From positions 1-22,953 of the forward strand of contig PXDM01000546.1 of assembly GCA_003565055.1 (NCBI GenBank): a stretch of DNA of 22,953 bases. The letters run 5' to 3'. This document shows, piece by piece, positions 6,356-13,582 of this stretch. The DNA comes from Paracoccaceae bacterium. Lineage in GTDB: Bacteria > Pseudomonadota > Alphaproteobacteria > Rhodobacterales > Rhodobacteraceae. The number at the start of each line of letters is the position of its first letter. Position 1 is the stretch's first letter. The notes beneath the pieces are model-generated. The model saw nothing but the letters and a program-made list of their open reading frames with translations, was not told the DNA's origin and did no database searches. Made by a program: the position numbers and the translations under genes.

Positions 6356-7312
6356 TCAGTCAAGTGTGACGCGGGACGCATCAACAGCTTGCAGGGCCTC
6401 GGGCGCGAAGAAGCCAAGCATCTGCTCACGCGTGGGCGCCGCGGCATTGACCACGCCCTGTTCAACGATCCATGCGCTTTGATCGACCAGCAGATCGAGC
6501 AGATCACCTGAAAGCGTCATGCCGAGATCCACGTCCTGCCACATCGCGCCCAGCGCCTCGGGCGACATGGCCCCTCCGAGAGACGCGGACACTGCCTCCA
6601 TCGCGCGCTCAGGCTCAGCGGCGACGATTTCATCGGCTTCGGCAAGGACCGAGAGGAAGCTTTGCAGCGCCTCTTCGCGCGCGAGCATGGCAGGGCGGGC
6701 AGCGAGGATGTAATGCACCTGATAAGTGTCGACGCTCAGCGCGCGGTAATTCTCGCCCAGCGCATCGGCAGCCGCGGCGAAGAAGGTCGGGAAGGGCGCG
6801 ATGGCGTCCACATCCCCGCGCGTGATGGCCGAGACCAGATCGACAGGCGAGGCATTGACGATGGTCGCCTCGATCCCTGCCGCGTCCAGCACGCCCGAGA
6901 GCATGAAATGCACATTGGTCCCGAGCGTCGTGCCGATGCGCAGCCCTTCGAGATCCGCCGCGCTGGTGAATTCGGACGCTGTTGCATTGCCGATCACCCG
7001 CGAGCCCGTGAAGCGCGCGAGATCCGCGACGATGGCGAAATCCTGATCGCGCAGCGCGCCTGTGGCGGCAGGCAGTTCCGCCATGAACGTGATGTCCACT
7101 TGCCCGCCCAGAAGCGCCTCGAAGCCTTCGCGTCCGGTGGGGAAGGAAACGATGGAGACATCGAGCCCGGCGGCCTCGAACATGCCTTCGGCAAGCGCGA
7201 TATCGACCTGCGGGGTCTGGGGGTTGGGCGTCCAGGCGAAGACGATGCGTTCGGCCTGTGCGACAACCGGGCTGGCGGCGAAGAGGGCCGCGAGGAGGAG
7301 GGAGCGTGTCAT
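6356..7312 (-). CDS. ABC transporter substrate-binding protein (SsuA/TauA/NMT1-like)
   Basis: A 318-aa periplasmic binding protein of the class serving nitrate, sulfonate, taurine, thiamine-precursor and related importers. The N-terminus is a Sec signal peptide (MTRSLLLAALFAASPVVAQA, cleavage near residue 20). The mature part shows the family pattern: FAWTPNPQTPQVDIALAEGMF at the start, GREGFEALLGGQVDITFMAE, LEGLRIGTTLGTN, and a hinge-region block GDVDAIAPF. AAAGGA precedes the start. It is the last gene of the operon, 21 bp after the ATPase gene. The relation to the arylsulfotransferase-like gene upstream in the operon makes a sulfonate, sulfate ester or aromatic ligand plausible, but the family is too broad to assign the ligand from sequence. 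Confidence 0.9.
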   Translation of the reverse strand: MTRSLLLAALFAASPVVAQAERIVFAWTPNPQTPQVDIALAEGMFEAAGLDVSIVSFPTGREGFEALLGGQVDITFMAELPAATGALRDQDFAIVADLARFTGSRVIGNATASEFTSAADLEGLRIGTTLGTNVHFMLSGVLDAAGIEATIVNASPVDLVSAITRGDVDAIAPFPTFFAAAADALGENYRALSVDTYQVHYILAARPAMLAREEALQSFLSVLAEADEIVAAEPERAMEAVSASLGGAMSPEALGAMWQDVDLGMTLSGDLLDLLVDQSAWIVEQGVVNAAAPTREQMLGFFAPEALQAVDASRVTLD

Positions 7313-7333
7313 AAAAAGGGTCCTTTCAGTGGG

Positions 7334-8098
7334 TCAGACAGAGACCGCTGCGGGATGCAGCAAGCCGATGATTTCTTCACGGATATCGAGCAGTTCCGGT
7401 GCATCGCGCATCGTGCGCGGGCGCGATTGGGGCAGGTCATACTGGCGGATCAGCCGACCGGGGGCCGCCGACATGACATGGACATGATCGGCCAAGAGCA
7501 GCGCCTCATCCACGTCATGGGTGACGAACAGCACCGTCGCCTTGTGCTTTTGCCAGACCCGGATCAGCAGCGCATGCATGATCAGCCGGGTTTGCGCATC
7601 GAGCGCGCCGAAGGGTTCGTCCATCAGCATGACCTCGGGGCCAAACGCGAAGGTGCGCGCGATGGCGACCCGCTGTTTCATGCCACCCGAGAGCGCTTGC
7701 GGGTATTTGTCGCGATGCGCGGTCAGGCCGACTTCTTCGAGCGCGGCCATGGCGCGGGCGGTTTCCTCGGCCCGCGAGAGGCCGAAGCGCTTGAGCCCGA
7801 AGCGCACATTGTCGAGCGCCGTGAACCACGGAAACAGCGCATATTGCTGGAAGATGACGCCGACCTTTTCCGAGGGGCCGGTGATCTCCTCACCATCGAG
7901 CGTCAGGCTGCCCGAGGAGGCGGGCACGAAGCCGCCGATGGCATTCATCAGTGTGGATTTGCCGCAACCTGAAGGACCGATCAGCGCGGTGAATGTGCCG
8001 GGCTTGAGGTCGAGATCCGTGGGTGCGAGCGCCGTGACCGGCCCATCGCGTCCCTCGAAGCGGATCGAGAGCTGTCTTGCAGAAACGTGACCTTTCAT
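7334..8098 (-). CDS. ABC transporter ATP-binding protein (SsuB/TauB-like)
   Basis: A 254-aa ATPase energising the importer encoded by this operon, peripheral on the inner face of the membrane. Motifs: Walker A GPSGCGKST (41-49), Q-loop QQYALFPW (84-91), signature LSGGMKQ (136-142), Walker B VMLMDEP (156-162), D-loop GALD and H-loop THD near 193-195. The sequence FPW after the Q-loop is typical of the nitrate/sulfonate/taurine subfamily. Its ATG overlaps the permease stop by one base (TGATG at 8100-8096), showing translational coupling. The binding-protein gene follows 21 bp later. Confidence 0.93.
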   Translation of the reverse strand: MKGHVSARQLSIRFEGRDGPVTALAPTDLDLKPGTFTALIGPSGCGKSTLMNAIGGFVPASSGSLTLDGEEITGPSEKVGVIFQQYALFPWFTALDNVRFGLKRFGLSRAEETARAMAALEEVGLTAHRDKYPQALSGGMKQRVAIARTFAFGPEVMLMDEPFGALDAQTRLIMHALLIRVWQKHKATVLFVTHDVDEALLLADHVHVMSAAPGRLIRQYDLPQSRPRTMRDAPELLDIREEIIGLLHPAAVSV

Positions 8099-8907
8099 CA
8101 GCCTTGCTCCCAGTGAACCAGCTTTTGCCCGATACGGTGAACGATCATGTCGATGGTCGCGCCCAGAAGGCCCAGAATGATCAGCAGCGAGAACATCCGG
8201 TCTGTGCGGATGAATTGCCGCGCTTCCTGCAGACGAAATCCGATCCCGGATGATGCGCCCGAAAGTTCGGCGGCGACAAGGCTCAGAAAGGCCAGCGCGA
8301 CGCCGAGCCGGATGCCCGCAAAGATATGCGGGGCGGCAGCGGGGACGACGACCTGCGTGAATTCGCGCAGCTTGGACGCGCCCAGCGAGCGCGCAGCCCG
8401 CAGATAGGTTTCGGGCACATATTGCATGCCGTGATGGGTGTTGAACCAGACGGCCAGAAACACCGTGTAGGAGATCACGAAATACTTGGACCCCTCGCCA
8501 ATACCGAACCAGACGATGGCCACAGGCACCAGCGCAATGGCCGGAATCGGACGCAACAGGTTCAGGAAAGGATGCAGGAGCGTGCGCACCAGTGCCACGC
8601 GGCCTGTCATCAGCCCCAGCCCCACCCCAAGCGTGGAGCCGATGGTGAAGCCCACCGCCGCACGGCTGAGCGAGACCGAGAGATCGGTCCAGAGCACCCC
8701 GCTGCGCGCCATTTCCATCGTGGCCGACCAGACGGACCAGGGCGCGGGGAAGATCGATTCCGGGAACCAGCCGATCAGCCCGACCGCCGCCCAGATCGCC
8801 AGAACGAAGCCGAAAGAGATCAGCGGCTTGCCCGCTGTGCCCACACCTGTGAGCATCAGCGAGAAGGACCGCCCGCCGGTGCGTAATTGGGTTTCATTCA
8901 AAGCCAT
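8098..8907 (-). CDS. ABC transporter permease (SsuC/TauC-like)
   Basis: A 269-aa inner-membrane permease of the binding-protein-dependent transport family, with about six predicted membrane helices. The cytoplasmic EAA loop that docks on the ATPase is clear: RSLGASKLREFTQVVVPAAA followed by PHIFAGIRLG. An N-terminal helix (LISFGFVLAIWAAVGLIG) and the LRPIPAIALVPVAIVWFG block match nitrate/sulfonate/taurine permeases. The first ten bases of the gene overlap the end of the arylsulfotransferase-like gene (8898-8907), so the two are translationally coupled. It would form a homodimer with two copies of the downstream ATPase. Confidence 0.92.
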   Translation of the reverse strand: MALNETQLRTGGRSFSLMLTGVGTAGKPLISFGFVLAIWAAVGLIGWFPESIFPAPWSVWSATMEMARSGVLWTDLSVSLSRAAVGFTIGSTLGVGLGLMTGRVALVRTLLHPFLNLLRPIPAIALVPVAIVWFGIGEGSKYFVISYTVFLAVWFNTHHGMQYVPETYLRAARSLGASKLREFTQVVVPAAAPHIFAGIRLGVALAFLSLVAAELSGASSGIGFRLQEARQFIRTDRMFSLLIILGLLGATIDMIVHRIGQKLVHWEQG

Positions 8908-10040
8908 GGCAAGGCCTCCTTGCGGTAGCGATGGGCGCGAAACACGCTATTATGCTGGCCGGCGATGAAGCCCGACAGCGCCTTGGGGTAAGGCGCGAAA
9001 TCGGGGATGACATATTCCCAGACGACTGCGCCCTCGGGCGTCACCTCGAAGAGCCGCCCGAAGGCGCTTTCGCAGATGAAGGTATTGCCGTTCCAGAGCC
9101 GCTCCGCGCCGCCCATATAGGGCGAAAAGAAACACGGCGCGTTGGGATCCTGATAGGCCCAGACCTCGCGCCCTGTCCTGGGGTCGACTTCGAGCGCGCG
9201 CGAAAACGGGTTGGACGAGCCGGGCCGCAGATTGCCATTGTCGAAGAACAGGATATTGCCGCTGTCCAGCTCGATCGGTGTGTGCTGCTGATGGCAGATC
9301 TCAGCGCCCAGATGCCAGGCCACCCCGCCCGTGTCCTTGCGCACGGCGATGATGCCGGATGTGGTGCGCAGGCTCATCAGCACAAGCCCGTCGCGGGTCA
9401 ACGACACGCCATTGATCATCGGCCAATGGCGGCGGTCGAAATTGGGATGGATCGGGAAATCCTCAGGGCGCAGATGCTCCCAGAGCCGCCATTCCCACAC
9501 CACATTGCCCGCACGGTCGACTTCGCGCACGATATCGCTCTGGATCACCCCATCGGGCGCATCCTTGCGCGGATCGCCGCCCGTGACGCGGGCCGCGATC
9601 TCGGGCGGCAGCGGGGCCGCGACCGTGTAAAGTAGGTTGCCATTGGGCAGCCATTGCGCGTCATGGTGGTGGAAAATGTCCTCATGCCGCCAGACGATCT
9701 CGCCTTCGGGGGTCACTTCCATGAAATCGCCGCCATGCCACAGATCCCAGGCCGGATAGAGCGCGGCGGATGTCGCGTGACTGCCATTATAGCCGAGGTT
9801 GCCATTGGGCAGGATCACCGCATCGCGGCCAGGACGTACGGGCAGGGTCCAGCGATGTGCGAGAGCGCCCTCCATATCCACAAGGTCGACACAACCGCCG
9901 CCAGTCTGGCGCGCATAGAGCGTGAAGCCCTGCGCCGCGCGAAGCGGGTCATGGGCGCGCAGGCCGACGCCAGAGCGGCGCAATGTCACCTTATCGATGT
10001 CTGCCATCATGTCGGGTTTTCGAGATGTCGTTATCAGCAT
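8898..10040 (-). CDS. Arylsulfotransferase-like (ASST family) beta-propeller protein
   Basis: A 380-aa protein resembling the arylsulfotransferase/aryl-sulfate sulfotransferase families. Repeated blade motifs are visible: ILPNGNLGYNG (76-86), WLPNGNLLYT (130-139), and the family-like QHTPIELDSGNILFFDNGN (252-270); tryptophan-rich strands such as NVVWEWRLWEHL and GAVVWEYV repeat in propeller fashion. Known ASSTs move a sulfuryl group between phenols through a catalytic histidine; several histidines are here (HHH at 124-126, CHQQH at 249-253), but I cannot say which is catalytic. Unlike the periplasmic enterobacterial enzyme it has no signal peptide and is shorter, so it is probably cytosolic. 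AGGAGG (10045-10050) supports the start. It leads the operon of a sulfonate-type ABC importer and faces a LacI-type regulator. Confidence 0.82.
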   Translation of the reverse strand: MLITTSRKPDMMADIDKVTLRRSGVGLRAHDPLRAAQGFTLYARQTGGGCVDLVDMEGALAHRWTLPVRPGRDAVILPNGNLGYNGSHATSAALYPAWDLWHGGDFMEVTPEGEIVWRHEDIFHHHDAQWLPNGNLLYTVAAPLPPEIAARVTGGDPRKDAPDGVIQSDIVREVDRAGNVVWEWRLWEHLRPEDFPIHPNFDRRHWPMINGVSLTRDGLVLMSLRTTSGIIAVRKDTGGVAWHLGAEICHQQHTPIELDSGNILFFDNGNLRPGSSNPFSRALEVDPRTGREVWAYQDPNAPCFFSPYMGGAERLWNGNTFICESAFGRLFEVTPEGAVVWEYVIPDFAPYPKALSGFIAGQHNSVFRAHRYRKEALPWL

Positions 10041-10061
10041 GTGACCTCCTATGCGTATCAG

Positions 10062-10073
10062 TAAAACGTTTTA
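10062..10073. promoter_or_regulatory. LacI-family operator 1
   Basis: A perfect 12-bp palindrome TAAAACGTTTTA with the central CG typical of LacI-family operators. It lies 22 bp before the ASST-like gene start. It falls between a possible minus-strand -35 (TTGGTC, 10081-10076) and -10 (GATACG), so binding would block transcription of the transporter operon. Confidence 0.75.
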
Positions 10074-10087
10074 ATGACCAATAGCAC

Positions 10088-10116
10088 TTGATTCGTCGTT
10101 AGCAAAACGTTTTAAT
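10088..10116 (+). promoter_or_regulatory. Putative promoter of the LacI-family regulator gene
   Basis: TTGATT (10088-10093), a 17-bp spacer and TTTAAT (10111-10116) make a reasonable sigma-70 promoter pointing at the regulator gene. Operator 2 overlaps the -10 box, implying negative autoregulation. Predicted from sequence only. Confidence 0.5.
10104..10113. promoter_or_regulatory. LacI-family operator 2
   Basis: A second palindrome AAAACGTTTT, identical in its 10-bp core to operator 1 and followed by the same AAT. The centres of the two sites are 41 bp apart, close to four helical turns, so both face the same side of the DNA and could be bridged by one tetramer or by two dimers. It overlaps the predicted -10 of the regulator's own promoter. 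Confidence 0.75.
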
Positions 10117-10172
10117 GCGAAAAATCGAGACTGAGACGCGATCTGCGTATTATTTCAGCGAAAGGGCATTTT

Positions 10173-11213
10173 ATGAACTCCGACACAGGCAAGCTGAAGC
10201 GCGTCTCGATCACGGATGTTGCCAAAGCGGCGGGCGTTTCGCCTGCGACAGTCTCCAACGCGCTCAACAAGACACGCCATGTCGACCCCGAGACACTGGA
10301 GCGCGTGACGCAGGCCGTCAAGGCGCTGGGCTATGTCCCGAATGCCGCGGCGCGGCGATTTCGCACCGGGCGGGCCAATTCCATCGCCGTGTTTTCCTCT
10401 ATGCCCGCGCCTGTCGCGGCGGGTCCTGCGAAACTTGGCTTTCTGATGGAGATCGCCGCCTCCGCCGCCGAGGAAGCCTTGCAGCATGGCATGGCGCTGG
10501 TCCTCGTGCCGCCCGTGCCGAACGCGGCGCAAGTGCTCGGTGATACGGCCGTCGATGGCGCTTTGCTCATCGAGCCGAGTGCAGGGGATCCGTTCTGCCA
10601 GATCCTCAAGGATCGCAATATCCCGACGGTCACGATTGGCGATGACGGGGGCAGCGATCTGCCCTGCATCCGGTTCGATTACCCGCTCATGGCGCGCATG
10701 CTGCTCGACCATCTCGCAGCAACAGGCACGCGCAATATCCTGCTGGTCGTGGGGACCAGCGCGCGCGGCACGCATGGCGCGATGCGCGCAGCCTATCTCG
10801 CCCATGCTGCGCAGACAGGGATGGTGCCGCATATTCTCGATGTGGCCGAGGAAGAAGGCGAGGCCGGGGCGTTGCGCGCGGTCTCGCAAGCCCTGCGCGA
10901 CAGGCCGGATCTGGACGGCATCCTTTCGCCTGTGGACGCTTTCGCCTCCGGGGCGTTGCAGGCGGCCAGACGCGAAGGCCGCCGCGTGCCCGAGGATTTG
11001 CGCATCATCACCCGCTATGACGGCGCGCGCGCGCGCGAGGCGAGCCCGCAACTGACGGCGCTGAACCTCAAGCTGGACCGCGTGGCGCGTCTGGCCGTCG
11101 ACCGGCTGATCATCGAGATTGCGGGCGGCGTCGGCCCGCGCGCCACCCCGGCGCCGGCCCCTGTGCTGGTCGCGCGCGGCTCGACCCAGGCGGATTTGCC
11201 CGAAGGCGGCTGA
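10173..11213 (+). CDS. LacI family transcriptional regulator
   Basis: A 346-aa regulator. Residues 11-32 (VSITDVAKAAGVSPATVSNA, continuing LN) are the canonical LacI helix-turn-helix with the hinge-helix region around PNAAARRFRTGR (56-67). The rest is a periplasmic-binding-protein-like effector domain. It is divergent from the ASST/ABC operon, and the 132-bp gap holds two AAAACGTTTT sites, so control of both directions is very likely. LacI proteins usually sense sugars or related polyols; here the controlled operon is not sugar-like, so the effector is an open question. The Shine-Dalgarno is weak (AAAGGG at 10161-10166). Its stop is 23 bp from the convergent RpiR-type gene. Confidence 0.93.
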   Translation: MNSDTGKLKRVSITDVAKAAGVSPATVSNALNKTRHVDPETLERVTQAVKALGYVPNAAARRFRTGRANSIAVFSSMPAPVAAGPAKLGFLMEIAASAAEEALQHGMALVLVPPVPNAAQVLGDTAVDGALLIEPSAGDPFCQILKDRNIPTVTIGDDGGSDLPCIRFDYPLMARMLLDHLAATGTRNILLVVGTSARGTHGAMRAAYLAHAAQTGMVPHILDVAEEEGEAGALRAVSQALRDRPDLDGILSPVDAFASGALQAARREGRRVPEDLRIITRYDGARAREASPQLTALNLKLDRVARLAVDRLIIEIAGGVGPRATPAPAPVLVARGSTQADLPEGG

Positions 11214-11236
11214 GCGGCCACAGGGGCGGAGTGACC

Positions 11237-12103
11237 CTAGCGCGACGGACGGAACAGACGCATATCTTCATAGAAGCCTTCCATCTGGTCGAGACGGGCG
11301 CGGGTGTCATCCCAGTTGCGCGCCTGAATGGCCGAGAGCATCGCCTCGACCAGACCGACCAGTGGCACGATCGTATCCCAGGCCGAGGGCACCTCGACCC
11401 GGCTGGTCAGGATATGTTGCGCATGCTGCGCGACCGGGGACACCCAGCTATCCGTGAGCAGGATGATCTCGACCCCTTGCGCATGGGCAAGCTCGGTGAA
11501 TTGCTGGATCGAAGGCTCGTAGCGGCGGATATCGAAAACCACGAGAACACTGCGCGCGGACATTTCCAGAAGCGTCGGCGGCCAGGTGTTGGGCATGCCC
11601 GACAGCAGCGTGATGTCCTTGCGCATCACATGCAGGGCCGTGGCGAAATAGCTGGCGACAGAATGCGTGAGCCGCCCGCCGATCAGATGCACAGGGCGGG
11701 ATTTGTCGGCAAGGATCTCGGTGATCATGTCGAAGCTGCCGAGATCCTGCTGGCTCAGGGTCTGGCTCAGATTGTCGATCACGCGGGCCGCAAACTGGTT
11801 CAGCGCATGGTCAACCGGGTTCAGATCCGCCCATTTGTCATGTTTGGCGATGGGCGAGGCGAGGCGCTCGCCCATCTCCTCATGGATGGCGGCGCGGTAT
11901 TGTGGGTAACCGGAATAGCCCAGTTTGCGCACCAGACGCACCACAGTCGGCGCGGACACGCCTGCCGCATCGGCGATTTCGGCCACCGAGCCCAGCACCG
12001 AGCGCGGGAAGTTTCCCAGCATGTAGCTTGCCAGTTGCCGCTCCGAGCGGGTCATGTCGGACATTGCCGCGCGCAGCGCGTCTTCCAGTGACACAGGTGG
12101 CAT
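11237..12103 (-). CDS. RpiR/MurR family transcriptional regulator (HTH plus SIS domain)
   Basis: A 288-aa regulator. The N-terminal HTH_6 domain spans about 5-80 (MTRSERQLASYMLGNFP, then GSVAEIADAAGVSAPTVVRL and VRKLGYSGYPQYRAAI). Residues about 125-260 form a SIS domain of the type that binds phosphosugars in relatives, though some family members control amine or amino acid use. I chose the ATG at 12103, preceded by AAGGA at 8-nt spacing, since the frame further upstream (to 12421) overlaps the divergent amidohydrolase gene. It faces the amidohydrolase/TRAP/ligase operon across 154 bp containing two inverted repeats, so it is the probable regulator of that catabolic operon. Confidence 0.91.
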   Translation of the reverse strand: MPPVSLEDALRAAMSDMTRSERQLASYMLGNFPRSVLGSVAEIADAAGVSAPTVVRLVRKLGYSGYPQYRAAIHEEMGERLASPIAKHDKWADLNPVDHALNQFAARVIDNLSQTLSQQDLGSFDMITEILADKSRPVHLIGGRLTHSVASYFATALHVMRKDITLLSGMPNTWPPTLLEMSARSVLVVFDIRRYEPSIQQFTELAHAQGVEIILLTDSWVSPVAQHAQHILTSRVEVPSAWDTIVPLVGLVEAMLSAIQARNWDDTRARLDQMEGFYEDMRLFRPSR

Positions 12104-12144
12104 CGGTCTTGTCCTTCTTTCCCGGCATTTGCTTGGGTGTGGTT

Positions 12145-12160
12145 TGTAACAAAAATTACA
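12145..12160. promoter_or_regulatory. Candidate RpiR operator TGTAA-N6-TTACA
   Basis: TGTAA (12145-12149) and TTACA (12156-12160) form an inverted repeat in an AT-rich patch, which stands out from the GC-rich background, between the divergent RpiR gene and the amidohydrolase gene. The arm length and spacing suit a dimeric helix-turn-helix regulator. Assignment to this RpiR protein is inference from position. Confidence 0.45.
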
Positions 12161-12180
12161 GAAATCACACAAAAGAAACA

Positions 12181-12200
12181 GACTTGACAGAAAACAAGTC
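12181..12200. promoter_or_regulatory. Inverted repeat GACTTG-N8-CAAGTC overlapping a TTGACA box
   Basis: GACTTG (12181-12186) and CAAGTC (12195-12200) are perfect inverted arms. The left arm overlaps TTGACA (12184-12189), a consensus -35 pointing toward the amidohydrolase operon; no good -10 is seen 16-18 bp downstream. It may be a second regulator site or part of the operon promoter. Confidence 0.4.
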
Positions 12201-12257
12201 TTCGGTGCAGCCTGAATGCCTGTGGTGACCCCTCCGAACCTGCAAGGAAGAGACAGG

Positions 12258-13076
12258 ATGACGCCTGACGCCGCTGCATCGCATGATCTTGGCCAAGCTG
12301 TGCAGCACTGGGACAGTGCAGGGGTGGAAAGCAAGGCCGAGACCCTGCCCGGTGTGATCCTGATTTGCGAACATGCCTCAGATGCGCTGGTCTCGCCCTG
12401 GGTCGGGGTCGCGCCCGGCACGCTTGCCTCACATGCGGGCTGTGATCTCGGCGCGTTGGGGCTGGGGCGGGCACTGGCGCGATTGCTGGCCCCGGCGCAG
12501 GGCGGGGCAGAGTTGATCCATGCGCCGTTTTCGCGCGTGATCTATGATCTGAACCGCAGCCCGGATCGCGAAGATGCTTGCCCGGTGCAATCCGAAATCT
12601 ACCCGATCGACATGAATCGCGGCCTGACACCTGCGGCGCGGCTGGAGCGTGTGCGGCGGCTCTATCTGCCCTTTCATGACCTCGTGCGCGCCCGGATCGC
12701 GCGGGCGCTGGCGCTGGGTCGGCGTCCGGTGATCCTGACGGTCCACTCGTTCTCGCCGGTCTGGCATGGCGTCGCGCGCCGCGTGGAATTCGGGGTCATC
12801 CATGACACCATGCCTGCGCTGGCGCAGCAGATCGTGGCCTTGGCGGCGGGCTCCGAGTTGCGCACCGCGCTCAATGAGCCCTATTCGGCGGCGGATCATG
12901 TGACCCACACATTGCGGCTGCACGCGCTGCCCTATGGGCTTGACAATGCCATGCTGGAAATCCGCAATGATCTGATCACCACCGCGCAGGATCAAGCTGC
13001 CATGGCCGCGCGGCTCGCCCCCATTCTGCATGACGCCATCGCCCAGGTATCGGAGCGCGCATGCCTCGCCTCGTGA
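12258..13076 (+). CDS. N-formylglutamate amidohydrolase family protein
   Basis: A 272-aa predicted zinc hydrolase of the N-formylglutamate amidohydrolase family. Family motifs are ICEHAS (36-41), YDLNRSP (96-102) and TVHSFSP (161-167), which carry likely metal and substrate contacts. The reference activity releases formate and glutamate from N-formylglutamate in histidine breakdown, but no hut genes lie nearby. Placed first in an operon with a TRAP transporter, glutamine-synthetase-like ligase and two dehydrogenases, it may instead cleave an N-acyl or gamma-glutamyl amide made in this pathway. The ATG at 12258 is favoured (GGAAGAGACAGG upstream) over an in-frame ATG at 12216. It overlaps the TRAP small-subunit gene by 16 bp, indicating translational coupling. 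Confidence 0.88.
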   Translation: MTPDAAASHDLGQAVQHWDSAGVESKAETLPGVILICEHASDALVSPWVGVAPGTLASHAGCDLGALGLGRALARLLAPAQGGAELIHAPFSRVIYDLNRSPDREDACPVQSEIYPIDMNRGLTPAARLERVRRLYLPFHDLVRARIARALALGRRPVILTVHSFSPVWHGVARRVEFGVIHDTMPALAQQIVALAAGSELRTALNEPYSAADHVTHTLRLHALPYGLDNAMLEIRNDLITTAQDQAAMAARLAPILHDAIAQVSERACLAS

Positions 13077-13582
13077 TCCGATATCTGCATTTGGTCGAGG
13101 CGCTGAATTACCGCGTCGGACGGCTGGCCATGTGGTCGCTTTTCGTGCTCATGGCCGTGCTTGGCTGGGGCGCGGTGGCACGCGTGGGCTTCACCCCGCA
13201 GATCTGGACTGATGAGATGGCGCAATTCCTGCTCCTGGGCTATTTCATGCTCGGCGGGGCCTATGCGTTGCAGATGGGATCAGCCGTGCGCATGGATCTG
13301 CTCTATTCGCGCTGGTCGGACCGGACCAAGGCGGCGGTGGATTGCGTCACGATCTTCACGCTGCTGATCTATCTCGCTGTGCTCTTGTGGGGCGGGATCG
13401 AGAGCACGCAATTCGCGCTTGAATATGGCGAGCGGCGGCGCGGGTTGTGGCGGCCCTATATGGCGCCCATCAAGATCGTCATGTGCATCGGAATCGTGCT
13501 GATGATCCTGCAATGCACGGCCTTCCTGATCCGCGACATCGCCAAGCTGCGCGGGATCGAGATCGAGGAGCGCGCGACCTGA
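13061..13582 (+). CDS. TRAP transporter small permease subunit (DctQ-like)
   Basis: A 173-aa membrane protein with four predicted helices (about 20-42, 52-70, 93-115, 135-157), the DctQ-type small subunit of a tripartite ATP-independent periplasmic transporter. The WTDEMAQFLLLGYFMLGGAY block and WRPYMAPIKIVMCIGIVLM near the C-terminus match the group often annotated as mannitol/chloroaromatic-type TRAP transporters. It pairs with the large subunit gene that follows; the stop and next start overlap as TGATG (13580-13584). The name of the group does not reveal the substrate here. Confidence 0.9.
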   Translation: MPRLVIRYLHLVEALNYRVGRLAMWSLFVLMAVLGWGAVARVGFTPQIWTDEMAQFLLLGYFMLGGAYALQMGSAVRMDLLYSRWSDRTKAAVDCVTIFTLLIYLAVLLWGGIESTQFALEYGERRRGLWRPYMAPIKIVMCIGIVLMILQCTAFLIRDIAKLRGIEIEERAT

